Notes: generated by a model from the sequence alone, not told the origin. Positions 34,410-43,946 are shown, counted from the first letter of the stretch. The stretch: 64,000 nt of DNA from Paracoccus haematequi (GCA_945881965.1 CAMCVS010000004.1:186001-250000); one strand, 5' to 3'. Numbers and translations are program-made.

Positions 34410-34630
34410 GAAACACCTGTTGCAACGCACCTTGCAGTGCCGCCGTCGCAGGGCGCCTGTCAAGCGCCTGCGCGTGCTGTCTCCAGCACGCGGCGTCACC
34501 GCGCAGAACGCGACGGCGCGTATGTGACCAAACCCCACGGCCCCGCTTGCACAATATTGCAGCGGATGGCACGGAAACCATGCGATATGCAAACCGGTCA
34601 GGATGACGCCGGACAAGACGGAGACGCGCG
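34410..34630. promoter_or_regulatory. Divergent intergenic region with a 9-bp hairpin
   Basis: A 221-bp gap between the methyltransferase (minus) and the MFS gene (plus), likely holding both promoters. It contains a perfect 9-bp stem CGCGTGCTG/CAGCACGCG at 34471-34479 and 34484-34492 with a TCTC loop. No coding frame or known regulatory motif was recognised. Confidence 0.35.
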
Positions 34631-35809
34631 ATGATCCCTGGCCTGATATTCCTGTGCGGCACCTATATCCTTAGCCAGTTCTATCGCGCCTTTCTGGCCG
34701 TTCTGGCCGAGGTGTTGCAGGCCGATCTGGGGGCCGGGGCCGATGATCTGGCGCTGGCGTCGGGGCTGTGGTTCCTGACCTTCGCCCTGATGCAAATTCC
34801 CGTGGGCGAGGCGCTGGACCGCATCGGGCCGCGCCGCACCGCCGGGTGGCTGTTCCTGATCGGCGGCGCGGGGGGCGCGGTGGTATTCGCACTGGCGACA
34901 GCACCTTGGCATATCTCGGTAGCGATGGTGCTGATCGGCATTGGCTGTTCGCCGGTGCTGATGGCGTCGTTCTATATCTTTTCGCGGGTTTATCCGGCGG
35001 CCATGTTTGCCACGCTGGGGTCGGTGATGATCGGGGTCGGGTCACTGGGAAACATCGCAGGCACCGTGCCCTTGGCCTGGGCGATCGAGACACTTGGCTG
35101 GCGCGAAACGCTGTGGGGCGTGGCGGGCGTATCGGCGCTGTTGGCGGGCGGCGTGTTCCTGAGTGTCCGCGACCCCGCGCGCGTGGGCCAGGGTCAGGCC
35201 GGGTCGGTGCTGGACCTGCTGCGCTTGCCAGCACTGTGGGCGATTTTCCCGATGCTGATCGTGAATTACCTGGCGGCGGGCGGGCTGCGCGGGCTGTGGG
35301 TCGGGCCATACCTGTCGGACGTCTATGGCGCGACGAATGCGGTGGTGGGGCAGGCGACGCTGTACATGGGGCTGGCGATGATCGTGGGCACTTTCGCCTA
35401 TGGCCCGCTCGACCGCCTCCTTGGCACCCGCAAATGGGTGATCTTTGGCGGCAACTTTCTGGGGACACTGGCTATTGCCGCCTTGGCGCTGTTCCCGTTG
35501 GCAGGCTACTGGCCTGCCATCCTTATGATCGTCGTCATCGGCTTCTTCGGGTCGTCGTTCCCGGTCATCATGGCGCATGCCCGCGCCTTTGTGCCGCCGC
35601 ATCTGGCGGGGCGGGGGATGACGCTGATGAACCTGTTCGGCATCGGCGGCGTCGGTGTGTTTCAGGTCGTCACCGGGCGCGTCTATGCCGGAGTGGATGG
35701 CGAAGGCGTGGCGGTGCATCTGCCCTATCAGGCGGTGTTCGCCGTGTTCGCCGTGACCATGGCGCTGGGCCTTGCCGCCTACCTGTTCAGCCGCGACCGG
35801 GTGGATTGA
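34631..35809 (+). CDS. Major facilitator superfamily transporter
   Basis: A 392-aa inner-membrane carrier with about twelve helices. The A-motif-like loop after helix 2 reads GEALDRIGPRRTAGW, and the second half repeats it around YGPLDRLLGTRKW. The substrate cannot be assigned. The ATG is preceded by GGAGACGCGCG. It is a single gene with its own leader, followed 66 bases later by asd. Confidence 0.87.
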   Translation: MIPGLIFLCGTYILSQFYRAFLAVLAEVLQADLGAGADDLALASGLWFLTFALMQIPVGEALDRIGPRRTAGWLFLIGGAGGAVVFALATAPWHISVAMVLIGIGCSPVLMASFYIFSRVYPAAMFATLGSVMIGVGSLGNIAGTVPLAWAIETLGWRETLWGVAGVSALLAGGVFLSVRDPARVGQGQAGSVLDLLRLPALWAIFPMLIVNYLAAGGLRGLWVGPYLSDVYGATNAVVGQATLYMGLAMIVGTFAYGPLDRLLGTRKWVIFGGNFLGTLAIAALALFPLAGYWPAILMIVVIGFFGSSFPVIMAHARAFVPPHLAGRGMTLMNLFGIGGVGVFQVVTGRVYAGVDGEGVAVHLPYQAVFAVFAVTMALGLAAYLFSRDRVD

Positions 35810-35875
35810 GAAAAACAATCTGTTCCCTCTGCCCCGCAAACCCCGTATGACCGCGCGGGTCAGAGGAGAACTGTC

Positions 35876-36898
35876 ATGGGATACAAGGTCGTCGTCGCAG
35901 GGGCCACGGGCAACGTGGGCCGCGAAATGCTGAACATTCTGGCGGAACGCCAGTTTCCGGTGGACGAGATCGCGGCGCTGGCCAGCCGCCGGTCGATGGG
36001 CACCGAAATCTCGTTTGGCGACAAGACCTTGAAGGCGCAGGACATCGAAACCTTCGACTGGGCAGGCTGGGATATCGCGCTGTTCGCCATCGGGTCCGAG
36101 GCGACCAAGATCCACGCGCCCAAGGCGGCGGCGGCCGGATGTGTCGTGATCGACAATTCGTCGCTCTATCGCTATGACCCCGACGTGCCGCTGATCGTCC
36201 CCGAGGTGAACGCGGATGCGATTTTCGGCTATGCGAAAAAGAACATCATCGCGAACCCCAACTGTTCGACCGCGCAGATGGTCGTGGCGCTGAAACCCCT
36301 GCATGACCGCGCGCGGATCAAGCGGGTGGTGGTCAGCACTTATCAATCTGTGTCGGGCGCCGGCAAAGAAGGCATTGACGAGCTGTGGGACCAGACCAAG
36401 GGCATCTATGTGCCGGGTCAGGAACGCGAGCCCAAGAAATTCCAGAAGCAGATCGCCTTCAACGTGATCCCGCAGATCGACGTGTTCATGGAAGACGGCC
36501 AGACCAAGGAAGAATGGAAAATGGTCGTCGAGACGAAAAAGATCCTCGATCCCAAGATCAAGGTCACGGCGACCTGTGTGCGGGTGCCGGTGTTCGTCGG
36601 TCATTCCGAGGCGATCAACATCGAGTTCGAGGAATTTCTGGACGAGGACGAGGCGCGCGACATCCTGCGCGAGGCCCCCGGCGTTCTGGTGATCGATAAA
36701 CGCGAACCCGGCGGCTATATAACGCCCATCGAATGTGTCGGCGACTACGCCACCTATGTCAGCCGCATCCGGCAGGATCAGACGCTGGATAACGGCATCA
36801 ACCTGTGGTGCGTGTCCGATAACCTGCGCAAGGGCGCGGCGTTGAACGCGGTGCAGATCGCCGAAGTGCTGGGCAATCGCTGCCTGAAAAAGGGCTGA
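35876..36898 (+). CDS. asd: Aspartate-semialdehyde dehydrogenase
   Basis: A 340-aa enzyme reducing beta-aspartyl phosphate to aspartate semialdehyde, the branch point to lysine/diaminopimelate, threonine and methionine. The NADP-binding start is GATGNVGREML, the catalytic Cys lies in ANPNCSTAQMV, and the QSVSGAGKEG and VPVFVGHSEAIN segments are diagnostic. AGAGGAG precedes the ATG. Length is normal. Confidence 0.97.
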   Translation: MGYKVVVAGATGNVGREMLNILAERQFPVDEIAALASRRSMGTEISFGDKTLKAQDIETFDWAGWDIALFAIGSEATKIHAPKAAAAGCVVIDNSSLYRYDPDVPLIVPEVNADAIFGYAKKNIIANPNCSTAQMVVALKPLHDRARIKRVVVSTYQSVSGAGKEGIDELWDQTKGIYVPGQEREPKKFQKQIAFNVIPQIDVFMEDGQTKEEWKMVVETKKILDPKIKVTATCVRVPVFVGHSEAINIEFEEFLDEDEARDILREAPGVLVIDKREPGGYITPIECVGDYATYVSRIRQDQTLDNGINLWCVSDNLRKGAALNAVQIAEVLGNRCLKKG

Positions 36899-36986
36899 CG
36901 GCAGATTAGCGCCGGTGGGGGCGGGTGACGCTTGCTTTTGCGGGCCGCGCGGGGATGCTGCGCGCAGGCTTGACCCGGAGGTTCCC

Positions 36987-38594
36987 ATGCGCGCGATGCT
37001 TTCCCTGTTGCTGATGTCGTCCCCTGTCTGGGCCGCGGATATCGCGCTGAATGCCCCTGTCACAGCGGCCACGCTGTATCCGCAGGGCGCGACGCTGACC
37101 CGCAGCGTGGATTTTGCCGTCCCGGAGGGACGGCATCGGCTGATCATCACCGACCTGCCCGCTGACGTGGACGCCGAGACGCTGCGCGTCTCGGTCGCGG
37201 GCGCGCGCCTTGGCGCGCTGTCTTTCCGCAACGATGCGGTGCCGCCGCGCGACGCGGCGGACCCGGCGGCGCTGCGCGCCGCCCAAGATGCGGTCACCGC
37301 TGCCGAGGCGGCGCTGCGCGCCGCTGAAACCGACAAGGCGCGCGCGCTTGCCGCGCGCGCGGGGGCCGAGGCGCGGCTGGCCTTTCTGGCGGGTCTTGGT
37401 CAGTCGGAGGCTACTGCGCAACCGCCCGAGGCGTTGCGGCAGATTCTGGAAATGATCGGCGAGGAAACCGCCGCCGCCCGCACCGCGATCCTGGATGCCG
37501 AATTTGTTGCGGCCACGCTGTACCCCGCGATCACCGCTGCGCAAGACGCGCTGGACCGTGCCCGCGCCGCGCTGGCCGCGCTGGTTCCCGACACCACAGA
37601 CCGCGCATGGCTGGCGATTGATGTGGCCGCAGATGCGGCGGGGCAGGCGCGGCTGACGTTGACCCATCCGACCTGGGATGCGGCGTGGCAGCCCGCCTAT
37701 GACCTGCGGCTGACCCGCGCCACGGGCACGCTGGCCATCGACCGCGCCGCCTTCTTGCAGCAGGACACCGGCGAGGCGTGGCGCGACGTGGCCATCACCC
37801 TGTCCACCGTCCGGCCCAGCGAACAGACCGCGCCATCCGACATCTGGCCGCTGCCGTTGCAGATCACCGACCCCGAGACCCCGCAGCCGATGCTGCGCAG
37901 CGCGATGGAATACAGCCCCGCCGACGCGGTTGTGGTGGGCGAGGCGGCACTGAAAACCGCGACCGCCGACTATGACGGTTTGGCGGTCAGCTATGCCTAT
38001 CCAGACCCTGTTTCGCTGGTATCGGGCCCCGAGGCGTTGCGGCTGTCGCTGGGATCGCTTGCCGCCCGCGCGACTGTCCGCGCCGAAGCCGTGCCGCTGT
38101 TTGACACCACCGCCTTTCTGATGGCCGAGTTTGTCAACGATACCGGGGAAATCCTGCTGCCGGGTGCGCAGGCACAGCTTTATCGCGATGGCACGGCGAC
38201 TGGCGCATTTCAAATGCCTCTGGTCGCCGTGGGCGATACCGCGCGCATCCCCTTTGGCCCTATCGAAGGGTTGCGCCTGACGCGCGCGGTGCTGGACCGG
38301 TCCGAGGGCGGGCGCGGCGTGATCACCAAATCAACCGAGCGCAACGAAGCCGTGCAGATCACCATCCGCAACCTGACGGCCGAACCCTGGGCGCTGCGCG
38401 TCACTGACCGCGCGCCCTATTCCGAACAGGACGCGCTGAAGATCGAGGTCAAGACCACCCCCGCGCCCACGGCCCGCGACATCGACGGCAAGCGCGGGCT
38501 GTTGCAATGGGACGTGACGCTGGACGCAGGCCAGACGCGCGACATCGCCATCGACACCCGCATTACCTGGCCCGACGGCAAGGTGCTGCGGTAA
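36987..38594 (+). CDS. DUF4139 domain-containing protein (mucoidy inhibitor MuiA-like)
   Basis: A 535-aa secreted or periplasmic protein with a signal peptide (MRAMLSLLLMSSPVWA-AD). An N-terminal DUF4140-like part (AATLYPQGATLTRSVDF; HRLIITDLPADVD) is followed by an Ala/Glu-rich coiled-coil stretch (about residues 95-200) and a C-terminal DUF4139 beta-domain ending LLQWDVTLDAGQTRDI. The family's function is not established. The ATG at 36987 follows CGGAGGT. It sits between asd and a small membrane protein. Confidence 0.87.
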   Translation: MRAMLSLLLMSSPVWAADIALNAPVTAATLYPQGATLTRSVDFAVPEGRHRLIITDLPADVDAETLRVSVAGARLGALSFRNDAVPPRDAADPAALRAAQDAVTAAEAALRAAETDKARALAARAGAEARLAFLAGLGQSEATAQPPEALRQILEMIGEETAAARTAILDAEFVAATLYPAITAAQDALDRARAALAALVPDTTDRAWLAIDVAADAAGQARLTLTHPTWDAAWQPAYDLRLTRATGTLAIDRAAFLQQDTGEAWRDVAITLSTVRPSEQTAPSDIWPLPLQITDPETPQPMLRSAMEYSPADAVVVGEAALKTATADYDGLAVSYAYPDPVSLVSGPEALRLSLGSLAARATVRAEAVPLFDTTAFLMAEFVNDTGEILLPGAQAQLYRDGTATGAFQMPLVAVGDTARIPFGPIEGLRLTRAVLDRSEGGRGVITKSTERNEAVQITIRNLTAEPWALRVTDRAPYSEQDALKIEVKTTPAPTARDIDGKRGLLQWDVTLDAGQTRDIAIDTRITWPDGKVLR

Positions 38595-38597
38595 CGG

Positions 38598-38990
38598 TCA
38601 GGGCGCCAAGCCCATCAGCACCGCCCCCGCCAGCGCATAGCCCGCCAGCATGTGCAGCACCGCCCATTCGCCGCGCAGCAACAGCTTGGGCGAACACAGC
38701 ACATGGCTGATCGCCGACAGGAAACAGACGTGGAACAGCACCACGACCGTCAACAGCGTGGGGGATTGCGCGCCGCTGGCCACGGAATAGTCGCTGAAAT
38801 GCTGCCATGTCAGCACCATGCCGACCGCGCCCAGCGTCAGGAACGGCGGTCCCATCCGGGCGATATCACGCAGCGGCAGGGTGGGGCGGCGCGGGCGCGG
38901 CGGGGCCACGGGAAACACGCCGGGCAGAACTGCAATCCGCTCGCCGCTTTTCCAGCGGTCGATGCGGGCCTGAAAATCGGGGTCGCTCAT
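38598..38990 (-). CDS. Small integral membrane protein of unknown function
   Basis: A 130-aa protein with a soluble, Pro/Arg-rich N-terminus (to about residue 45) and three hydrophobic helices (about 48-64, 78-98, 108-128). I recognise no family. It ends three bases from the convergent DUF4139 stop and lies 128 bases downstream of sbtB on the same strand, so it may or may not share that operon. Confidence 0.65.
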   Translation of the reverse strand: MSDPDFQARIDRWKSGERIAVLPGVFPVAPPRPRRPTLPLRDIARMGPPFLTLGAVGMVLTWQHFSDYSVASGAQSPTLLTVVVLFHVCFLSAISHVLCSPKLLLRGEWAVLHMLAGYALAGAVLMGLAP

Positions 38991-39118
38991 GTGCCTGTCC
39001 TCATTTTCGAGTGTTCAAAGAGCATACGCGTCAAATTCGACGAAAATTTGCGCAAACCGCGACGTTCCGGCGCGGGAAACATGGCTTTGGCCGGATCAGC
39101 GGCCGGATCGGCGGCGAT

Positions 39119-39430
39119 TCAGAACCGCTCCGCCCGCAGCACGGCGCAATCAGTGATGCACACGACGCCGATATGGCGTTCGACGACGGCAAAGGCCGCG
39201 TCCAGCAACCCATCCAGCCGGTCGGGCCGGATCAGGCAGACCACCTGCACCATGCCGCCCGCGCGTCCCACCTGCCCCTCGCGCGACCAGACGCCCGACC
39301 GGCCCGACCCGCCCATCACCGGCAACACGGTCCAGCCGGTCACGCCCGCGCCCGCCAGCGCCTCGGTCAGACGGCGTTCCATCACGGCCTCGATGGTGAT
39401 TTCGACGCGTTTTGCGGGGTGCATCTGCAT
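39119..39430 (-). CDS. sbtB: PII-like regulator of the SbtB type
   Basis: A 103-aa trimeric-type signal protein. KRVEITIEAVMERRLTEAL is the first strand and helix, GVTGWTVLPVMGG leads into the T-loop segment GSGRSGVWSREGQ, and GVVCITDCAVLRA is the last strand, as in SbtB. In cyanobacteria SbtB binds adenyl nucleotides and gates SbtA. The C-terminal CGPEGC redox extension known there is absent. It starts three bases after the sbtA stop, which strongly supports the pairing. Confidence 0.82.
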   Translation of the reverse strand: MQMHPAKRVEITIEAVMERRLTEALAGAGVTGWTVLPVMGGSGRSGVWSREGQVGRAGGMVQVVCLIRPDRLDGLLDAAFAVVERHIGVVCITDCAVLRAERF

Positions 39431-39433
39431 GGA

Positions 39434-40414
39434 TCAAGCTCCGTTGAGCGTTTGGGCCAGCCACAGATAGGCGGGCAGGCCGATGGTCAGGTTGAACGGA
39501 AACGTCACGCCCAACGACAGCGTCAGGTAAACCGACGGGTTCGCCTCGGGCAGTGCGACCCGCATCGCCGCCGGAACCGCGATATAGCTGGCCGAAGCAC
39601 CCAGCGTTGCCATCAGCATTACGCCTCCGGTGGACAGCCCCACGCCCGCCCCTGCCAGCGCGCCCAGACCCCCGCCGATCAGCGGCATGATCAGCGCAAA
39701 GGCAATGGCGCCGCGATCCAGCACTTTGCCGCCGCCCTGCCGGTTTGCGCGCAAGCCGCGCCCCGCGACCAGCCCCATGTCCAACAGGAACAGGCACAAG
39801 ACGCCCTTGAATGGCGCGGTGATGAAGGCGGAAATCTCGGTCAATCCCTGCGGCCCGGTGATCCAGCCGATCACAAATGACCCGATCAACAGCACGATGG
39901 ACCCGTTCAGCAGGATTTCCCGCAGCAGGTCGGGTTCCATCGCCCGTCCTTGACCGTTGCGCGCGACCAGCCACAGCGCAGACAGGATCGCCGGGGCCTC
40001 CATGGCGGCGGCGACGGCAACCATATAGCCTTCTGGCCGCAGCCCTGCGGCCTCGGTGACAGAGGTCGCCGCCACAAAGGTCACGATTGAAATCGATCCG
40101 TAATGCGCGGCCACCGCCGCCGCATCCAGCACCGATAGGCCCGATATCCGCTGCAACAGCGTAAACGCGATCACCGGCAGGCCAAACGATAACAGCACCC
40201 CCGCGCCAATCGCCAGCGCCAGCCCCGCGTCGATGCCGTTTTCCGCCACCGCCACCCCGCCTTTGAACCCGATGGCGAACAACAGGTAGATCGACATGCC
40301 CTTGGCCACGGCCTCGGGGATGGTCAGGTCGGACCGCAGCAGCGCCGCCAGCAGGCCAAGCCCGAAACACAGCACCATGGGCGACAACAGGTTGGCGGCG
40401 GCAAGGTCAAGCAT
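39434..40414 (-). CDS. sbtA: SbtA-family sodium-dependent bicarbonate permease
   Basis: A 326-aa permease with about ten helices in two inverted halves. Landmarks are LLFAIGFKGGVAV, LDAAAVAAHYGSISIVTF (the first binding half), LFLLDMGLVAG, and the second-half LGASASYIAVPAAMR. SbtA imports HCO3- with Na+. It lies between a beta-carbonic anhydrase gene and sbtB. The ATG at 40414 replaces a longer open frame lacking support. Substrate is inferred from the family and the context. Confidence 0.88.
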   Translation of the reverse strand: MLDLAAANLLSPMVLCFGLGLLAALLRSDLTIPEAVAKGMSIYLLFAIGFKGGVAVAENGIDAGLALAIGAGVLLSFGLPVIAFTLLQRISGLSVLDAAAVAAHYGSISIVTFVAATSVTEAAGLRPEGYMVAVAAAMEAPAILSALWLVARNGQGRAMEPDLLREILLNGSIVLLIGSFVIGWITGPQGLTEISAFITAPFKGVLCLFLLDMGLVAGRGLRANRQGGGKVLDRGAIAFALIMPLIGGGLGALAGAGVGLSTGGVMLMATLGASASYIAVPAAMRVALPEANPSVYLTLSLGVTFPFNLTIGLPAYLWLAQTLNGA

Positions 40415-40488
40415 GGCGGTCCCATCACGTTTGCGCGCATATGGGCACCAAAGTCCCCGGCACAAGCACCGGGACGCGGTTCCCCTTG

Positions 40489-41139
40489 TTATACCTTGCG
40501 AAAATCGCCCAGCACCGGATCAAACCATTCCAGCGAGCCTTCGCCGATATCGGTCCACAGCCCATGCAGGGTCAGGTGGCCGCTGTCCACCGCGTCGCGC
40601 AGGAACGGAAAGGTCAGCAGGTTTTCCAGACTGACCAGCACGGCTTGCCGTTCCAGCGCGCGATGTTGGTCGGGGGCGGGCAGATCCTTGATCCGGTCAA
40701 AGCCGGGGCGCAGGATATCCATCCACCGCCCGACGAAAGAGGTCTTTTCCATCAGTTCCGGCGCGGTGCCGGTACACATCGCGTGGCACCCCTGCACCCC
40801 GCCGCAGGACGAATGGCCCAGCACGATCACATGCGCCACCTTCAGCGCCATCACCGCATATTCCACGGCGGCCGAGGTGCCATGCTGCAACCCGTCGGGT
40901 TTGTGCGGCGGCACCAGATTGGCGATGTTGCGGTGGATGAAAAACTCGCCCTGATCCGCGCCAAAGATCGAGGTGACATGCACGCGGCTGTCACAGCAGG
41001 AAATCACCATCGCGCGCGGATGCTGGCCATTGTCGGCCAGACGGCGATACCACGCCTGGTTCTCTTGGTACGTGGTGGCTTTCCAGCCCTGGTAACGTTG
41101 CACCAGATAGCCGGGCAGGGGTTTGGCGGTGATCATCAT
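40489..41139 (-). CDS. Beta-class carbonic anhydrase
   Basis: A 216-aa zinc enzyme interconverting CO2 and bicarbonate. Zinc ligands are C48 and D50 in SCCDSR, and H109 and C112 in GHSSCGG. Two adjacent ATGs are possible (41139 and 41136); the first is used. It is the first gene of a minus-strand set with sbtA and sbtB, which suggests a bicarbonate-supply role linked to carboxylation or pH. Length matches bacterial CAs. Confidence 0.92.
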   Translation of the reverse strand: MMITAKPLPGYLVQRYQGWKATTYQENQAWYRRLADNGQHPRAMVISCCDSRVHVTSIFGADQGEFFIHRNIANLVPPHKPDGLQHGTSAAVEYAVMALKVAHVIVLGHSSCGGVQGCHAMCTGTAPELMEKTSFVGRWMDILRPGFDRIKDLPAPDQHRALERQAVLVSLENLLTFPFLRDAVDSGHLTLHGLWTDIGEGSLEWFDPVLGDFRKV

Positions 41140-41282
41140 GGCCTCGCAGCGGGGTTGATCGGTATTTGCCGAAACTTGCCCGGAAAACAAGGCCGCGCCG
41201 GGCAGAAACGGCAAGGATTTGACAAGGGTTTGGGGCGCAATCTGCCACCGGGCCGTGGGGGTCAGAGTGGAAGGGTGGGATT

Positions 41283-41663
41283 TTGGAACGGGTCACCGTA
41301 TTGCAAATGACGGAATTCGTCCGCGTGGACGCGGACAGGCTGGGGCAGTTGTATGCACAACTGGGCGAACGCGGCGCAGAAGATGTGGTGTGCCGCGCGA
41401 TGGAGGAACTGGCCGCGCGGTTAAGCCATACGGATCAGCAATATCGCGGCGGTGATCGGGCGGGCCTGCGCAAAAACGCGCGGTCGCTGGTTGCCATCGC
41501 GGAACAGGTGGGGATGCACCTGTTGGCGCGGGTGGCGCAGGATGTCACCACCTGCATTGATGCTGGCGATCCGGTCGCGCTGGGCGCGGTGCAGGCGCGG
41601 CTGGTGCGGGTGGGTGAACGATCCCTGTTCGCGGTCTGGGATTTGCAGGATCTGTCGCTGTGA
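41283..41663 (+). CDS. Conserved-looking helical protein (HPt-like) of unknown function
   Basis: A 126-aa all-helical protein. Residues about 20-110 read like a four-helix bundle of HPt type (RGGDRAGLRKNARSLVAIAE), but the position where an HPt would carry the phosphorylated His appears to be Asn. It is 57 bases upstream of the M17 peptidase gene. The TTG at 41283 has the better ribosome-binding site (AAGGGTGGG); an ATG at 41307 is the alternative. Function unknown. Confidence 0.55.
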   Translation: MERVTVLQMTEFVRVDADRLGQLYAQLGERGAEDVVCRAMEELAARLSHTDQQYRGGDRAGLRKNARSLVAIAEQVGMHLLARVAQDVTTCIDAGDPVALGAVQARLVRVGERSLFAVWDLQDLSL

Positions 41664-41720
41664 TCTGGCCTTGCGGGCGCTGACGGCTGGGTTACGCTGT
41701 CGGTCAACGGGCCAAGGGGG

Positions 41721-43112
41721 ATGGATATGGCGATTGAACCACGCTTTGCCGATGCGGGTGATGCGCTGCCCCTGCATGTGGTCACCCCCGATACGCTGGA
41801 CGCGGTGCTGGCGGGCTTGACCAATGCACAACGCGTTTGGGTCAAGGCATCGGGGTTCGCGCCTGCGATCGGCAAGACCTGTCTGTTGCCGGGGCCGGAT
41901 GGCGTGATCACCGGCGCGTTGGCGGGCTATGGCGCGGCGGCACAGCGCGCGCGCGGGCGGTTCTCCTTGGCGGGCGCGTTTGCCGCGCTGCCCGGAGGTG
42001 TATGGCGGATCGCCTCCGGCCTGCCCGCCGAGGCCGCCAGTGAAGAAGCCCTGGGATGCCTGCTGACCGCCTATGCCTTTGACCGCTATCGCGCGCAGAC
42101 GCCCGCCACCGCGCGGCTGGCGGCTCCCGACGGCATCGACGCCGCGCGGGTGGAAATCATGGCGGCGGCGGAATGTCTGACCCGCGATCTGATCAACACA
42201 CCTGCCTCGGACATGGGGCCGGACGCGCTGCATCACGCGGCGGCGGCCTTGGCCGACCGCTATGGCGCGGCGTTTACGGCGGTCGTGGGCGATGACCTGC
42301 TGACGCAGAATTTCCCGATGATCCACGCGGTTGGCCGCGCGTCCACCGTCGCCCCGCGGCTTTTGGACCTGCGCTGGGGCAGCGCTGGTCCGCGCCTGAC
42401 GCTGGTGGGCAAGGGCGTGTGTTTCGACACCGGGGGGCTGGACATCAAACCCGCCGCCTCGATGGGGCTGATGAAAAAGGACATGGGCGGGGCGGCGACC
42501 GTGCTGGGTCTGGCGCAGATGATCATGGCGCTGAACCTGCCGGTGCGGCTGCGGGTGCTGATCCCGGCGGTGGAAAATGCCATATCCGGCAATGCCTTCC
42601 GCCCGCAGGACATCCTGACCGCGCGCAACGGGCTGACGGTGGAAATCAACAATACCGATGCCGAGGGGCGGCTGGTGCTGGCCGATGCGCTGGCGCTGGG
42701 GGCCGAGGAAACCCCCGACCTGATGCTGTCGATGGCGACGCTGACCGGGGCGGCACGGGTGGCGGTGGGGCCGGACCTGGCACCGTTCTTTACCGATGAT
42801 GAACCGCTTGCCGCCGCGCTGATGGCTGCGATGGGGCCCGCCGCTGATCCGGTCTGGCGGTTGCCGTTCTGGACGCCTTACGAGGCGGACATCGAACCCG
42901 GCATCGCCGATCTGGACAACGCGCCGAAGTCGGGCTTTGCGGGCGCGATCACGGCGGCGCTGTTCCTGCGGCGTTTTGTCGGCCCGACCCGTTACGCGCA
43001 TTTCGACATCTATGGCTGGCAACCCAGCGCCGCCCCCGCGCGCCCCAAGGGCGGGCTGGGCATGGGCGCGCGCGCCATCCTGACCGCCTTGCCCGCCGTG
43101 CTGGAGATCTGA
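41721..43112 (+). CDS. M17 leucyl aminopeptidase family protein
   Basis: A 463-aa cytosolic dinuclear-zinc aminopeptidase. The metal and catalytic residues are in GKGVCFDTGGLDIKPAA, MKKDMGGAA and the hallmark NTDAEGRL; the following DALALGAEETPDLM is also conserved. It trims N-terminal residues from peptides. It is shorter at the N-terminus than E. coli PepA, as in the pepB-like branch. Four bases separate it from the NlpC/P60 gene. Confidence 0.92.
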   Translation: MDMAIEPRFADAGDALPLHVVTPDTLDAVLAGLTNAQRVWVKASGFAPAIGKTCLLPGPDGVITGALAGYGAAAQRARGRFSLAGAFAALPGGVWRIASGLPAEAASEEALGCLLTAYAFDRYRAQTPATARLAAPDGIDAARVEIMAAAECLTRDLINTPASDMGPDALHHAAAALADRYGAAFTAVVGDDLLTQNFPMIHAVGRASTVAPRLLDLRWGSAGPRLTLVGKGVCFDTGGLDIKPAASMGLMKKDMGGAATVLGLAQMIMALNLPVRLRVLIPAVENAISGNAFRPQDILTARNGLTVEINNTDAEGRLVLADALALGAEETPDLMLSMATLTGAARVAVGPDLAPFFTDDEPLAAALMAAMGPAADPVWRLPFWTPYEADIEPGIADLDNAPKSGFAGAITAALFLRRFVGPTRYAHFDIYGWQPSAAPARPKGGLGMGARAILTALPAVLEI

Positions 43113-43115
43113 CGC

Positions 43116-43946
43116 ATGGACCGCCGCCAGACCCCCGCCAATGGCCGCGTTGCAGCGGCGCATCTGCGGGGCAAGGTCACGGCGGAACGGTTCGTGAAAG
43201 GTGAGGCGCGGCGTGTCGCGGTGCCCGTCGCGGACCTGTTGCATGAACCGCACGGGCGGCGCGAACGGCAGGTGCTGCTGGGCGATCCGCTGACGGTGTT
43301 CGAACGCCGCGAGGGCTGGGCCTTTGTGCAATCGGGCAAGGATGGCTATGTCGGCTATCTGCGCGCGGGGCAATTCGACGACCGCGCCGACCCGTCGCAT
43401 TGGGTCACGGCGGCGGCGACGCATCTCTATCCCGAACCCGATATGAAACGCATCGAACGCGCCCGCCTGCCATTCGGTGCGCGGCTGGCCGTGGTGGCCG
43501 AGGCGAACGCGCGGTTTCTGGAAACCGAAGACGGCTTTGTGCCGCGCGCGCATCTGGCCGCGCTGGATTGGCATTTCCGCGATCCGGTCGCGGTGGCGCT
43601 GCTGTTTCTGGGCACACCCTATCTGTGGGGCGGCAACAGCCGCGACGGCATCGACTGTTCCGGGCTGGTGCAGGCGGCCTGTCTGGCCTGTGGCATCGCC
43701 TGTCCGGCAGACAGCGATCAACAGGCCGAAACAGCGGGGCAACCGCTGTCAGATGCCGCGCCGCTGCAACGCGGCGATCTGGTGTTCTGGAAGGGGCATG
43801 TGGCAATGGTCGTCACGCATAACCGCCTGATCCACGCCAACGCGCATCACATGGCGGTGGCCTGCGAACCCCAGGACGAGGCCGAGGCCCGCATCGCCGG
43901 TCAAGGTAATGGCCCGGTCCTGACACGGCGGCGGCTGATTGCCTGA
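43116..43946 (+). CDS. NlpC/P60 family peptidase (C40) with SH3-like N-terminus
   Basis: A 276-aa protein without a signal peptide. The first about 150 residues are SH3-like segments (PVADLLHEPHGRRERQVLLG; YLYPEPDMKRI-type strands), the rest an NlpC/P60 domain: catalytic Cys in DGIDCSGLVQ, His in KGHVAMV and the third polar residue in IHANAH. Such enzymes cleave D-gamma-Glu-diaminopimelate bonds in murein peptides. With the upstream M17 peptidase it suggests recycling of cell-wall peptides. Confidence 0.9.
   Translation: MDRRQTPANGRVAAAHLRGKVTAERFVKGEARRVAVPVADLLHEPHGRRERQVLLGDPLTVFERREGWAFVQSGKDGYVGYLRAGQFDDRADPSHWVTAAATHLYPEPDMKRIERARLPFGARLAVVAEANARFLETEDGFVPRAHLAALDWHFRDPVAVALLFLGTPYLWGGNSRDGIDCSGLVQAACLACGIACPADSDQQAETAGQPLSDAAPLQRGDLVFWKGHVAMVVTHNRLIHANAHHMAVACEPQDEAEARIAGQGNGPVLTRRRLIA

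Noticed and set aside
41421-43742. Antisense open frame of 773 codons over the M17 and NlpC genes
   Set aside because: Same GC-rich shadow effect; no recognisable domain.
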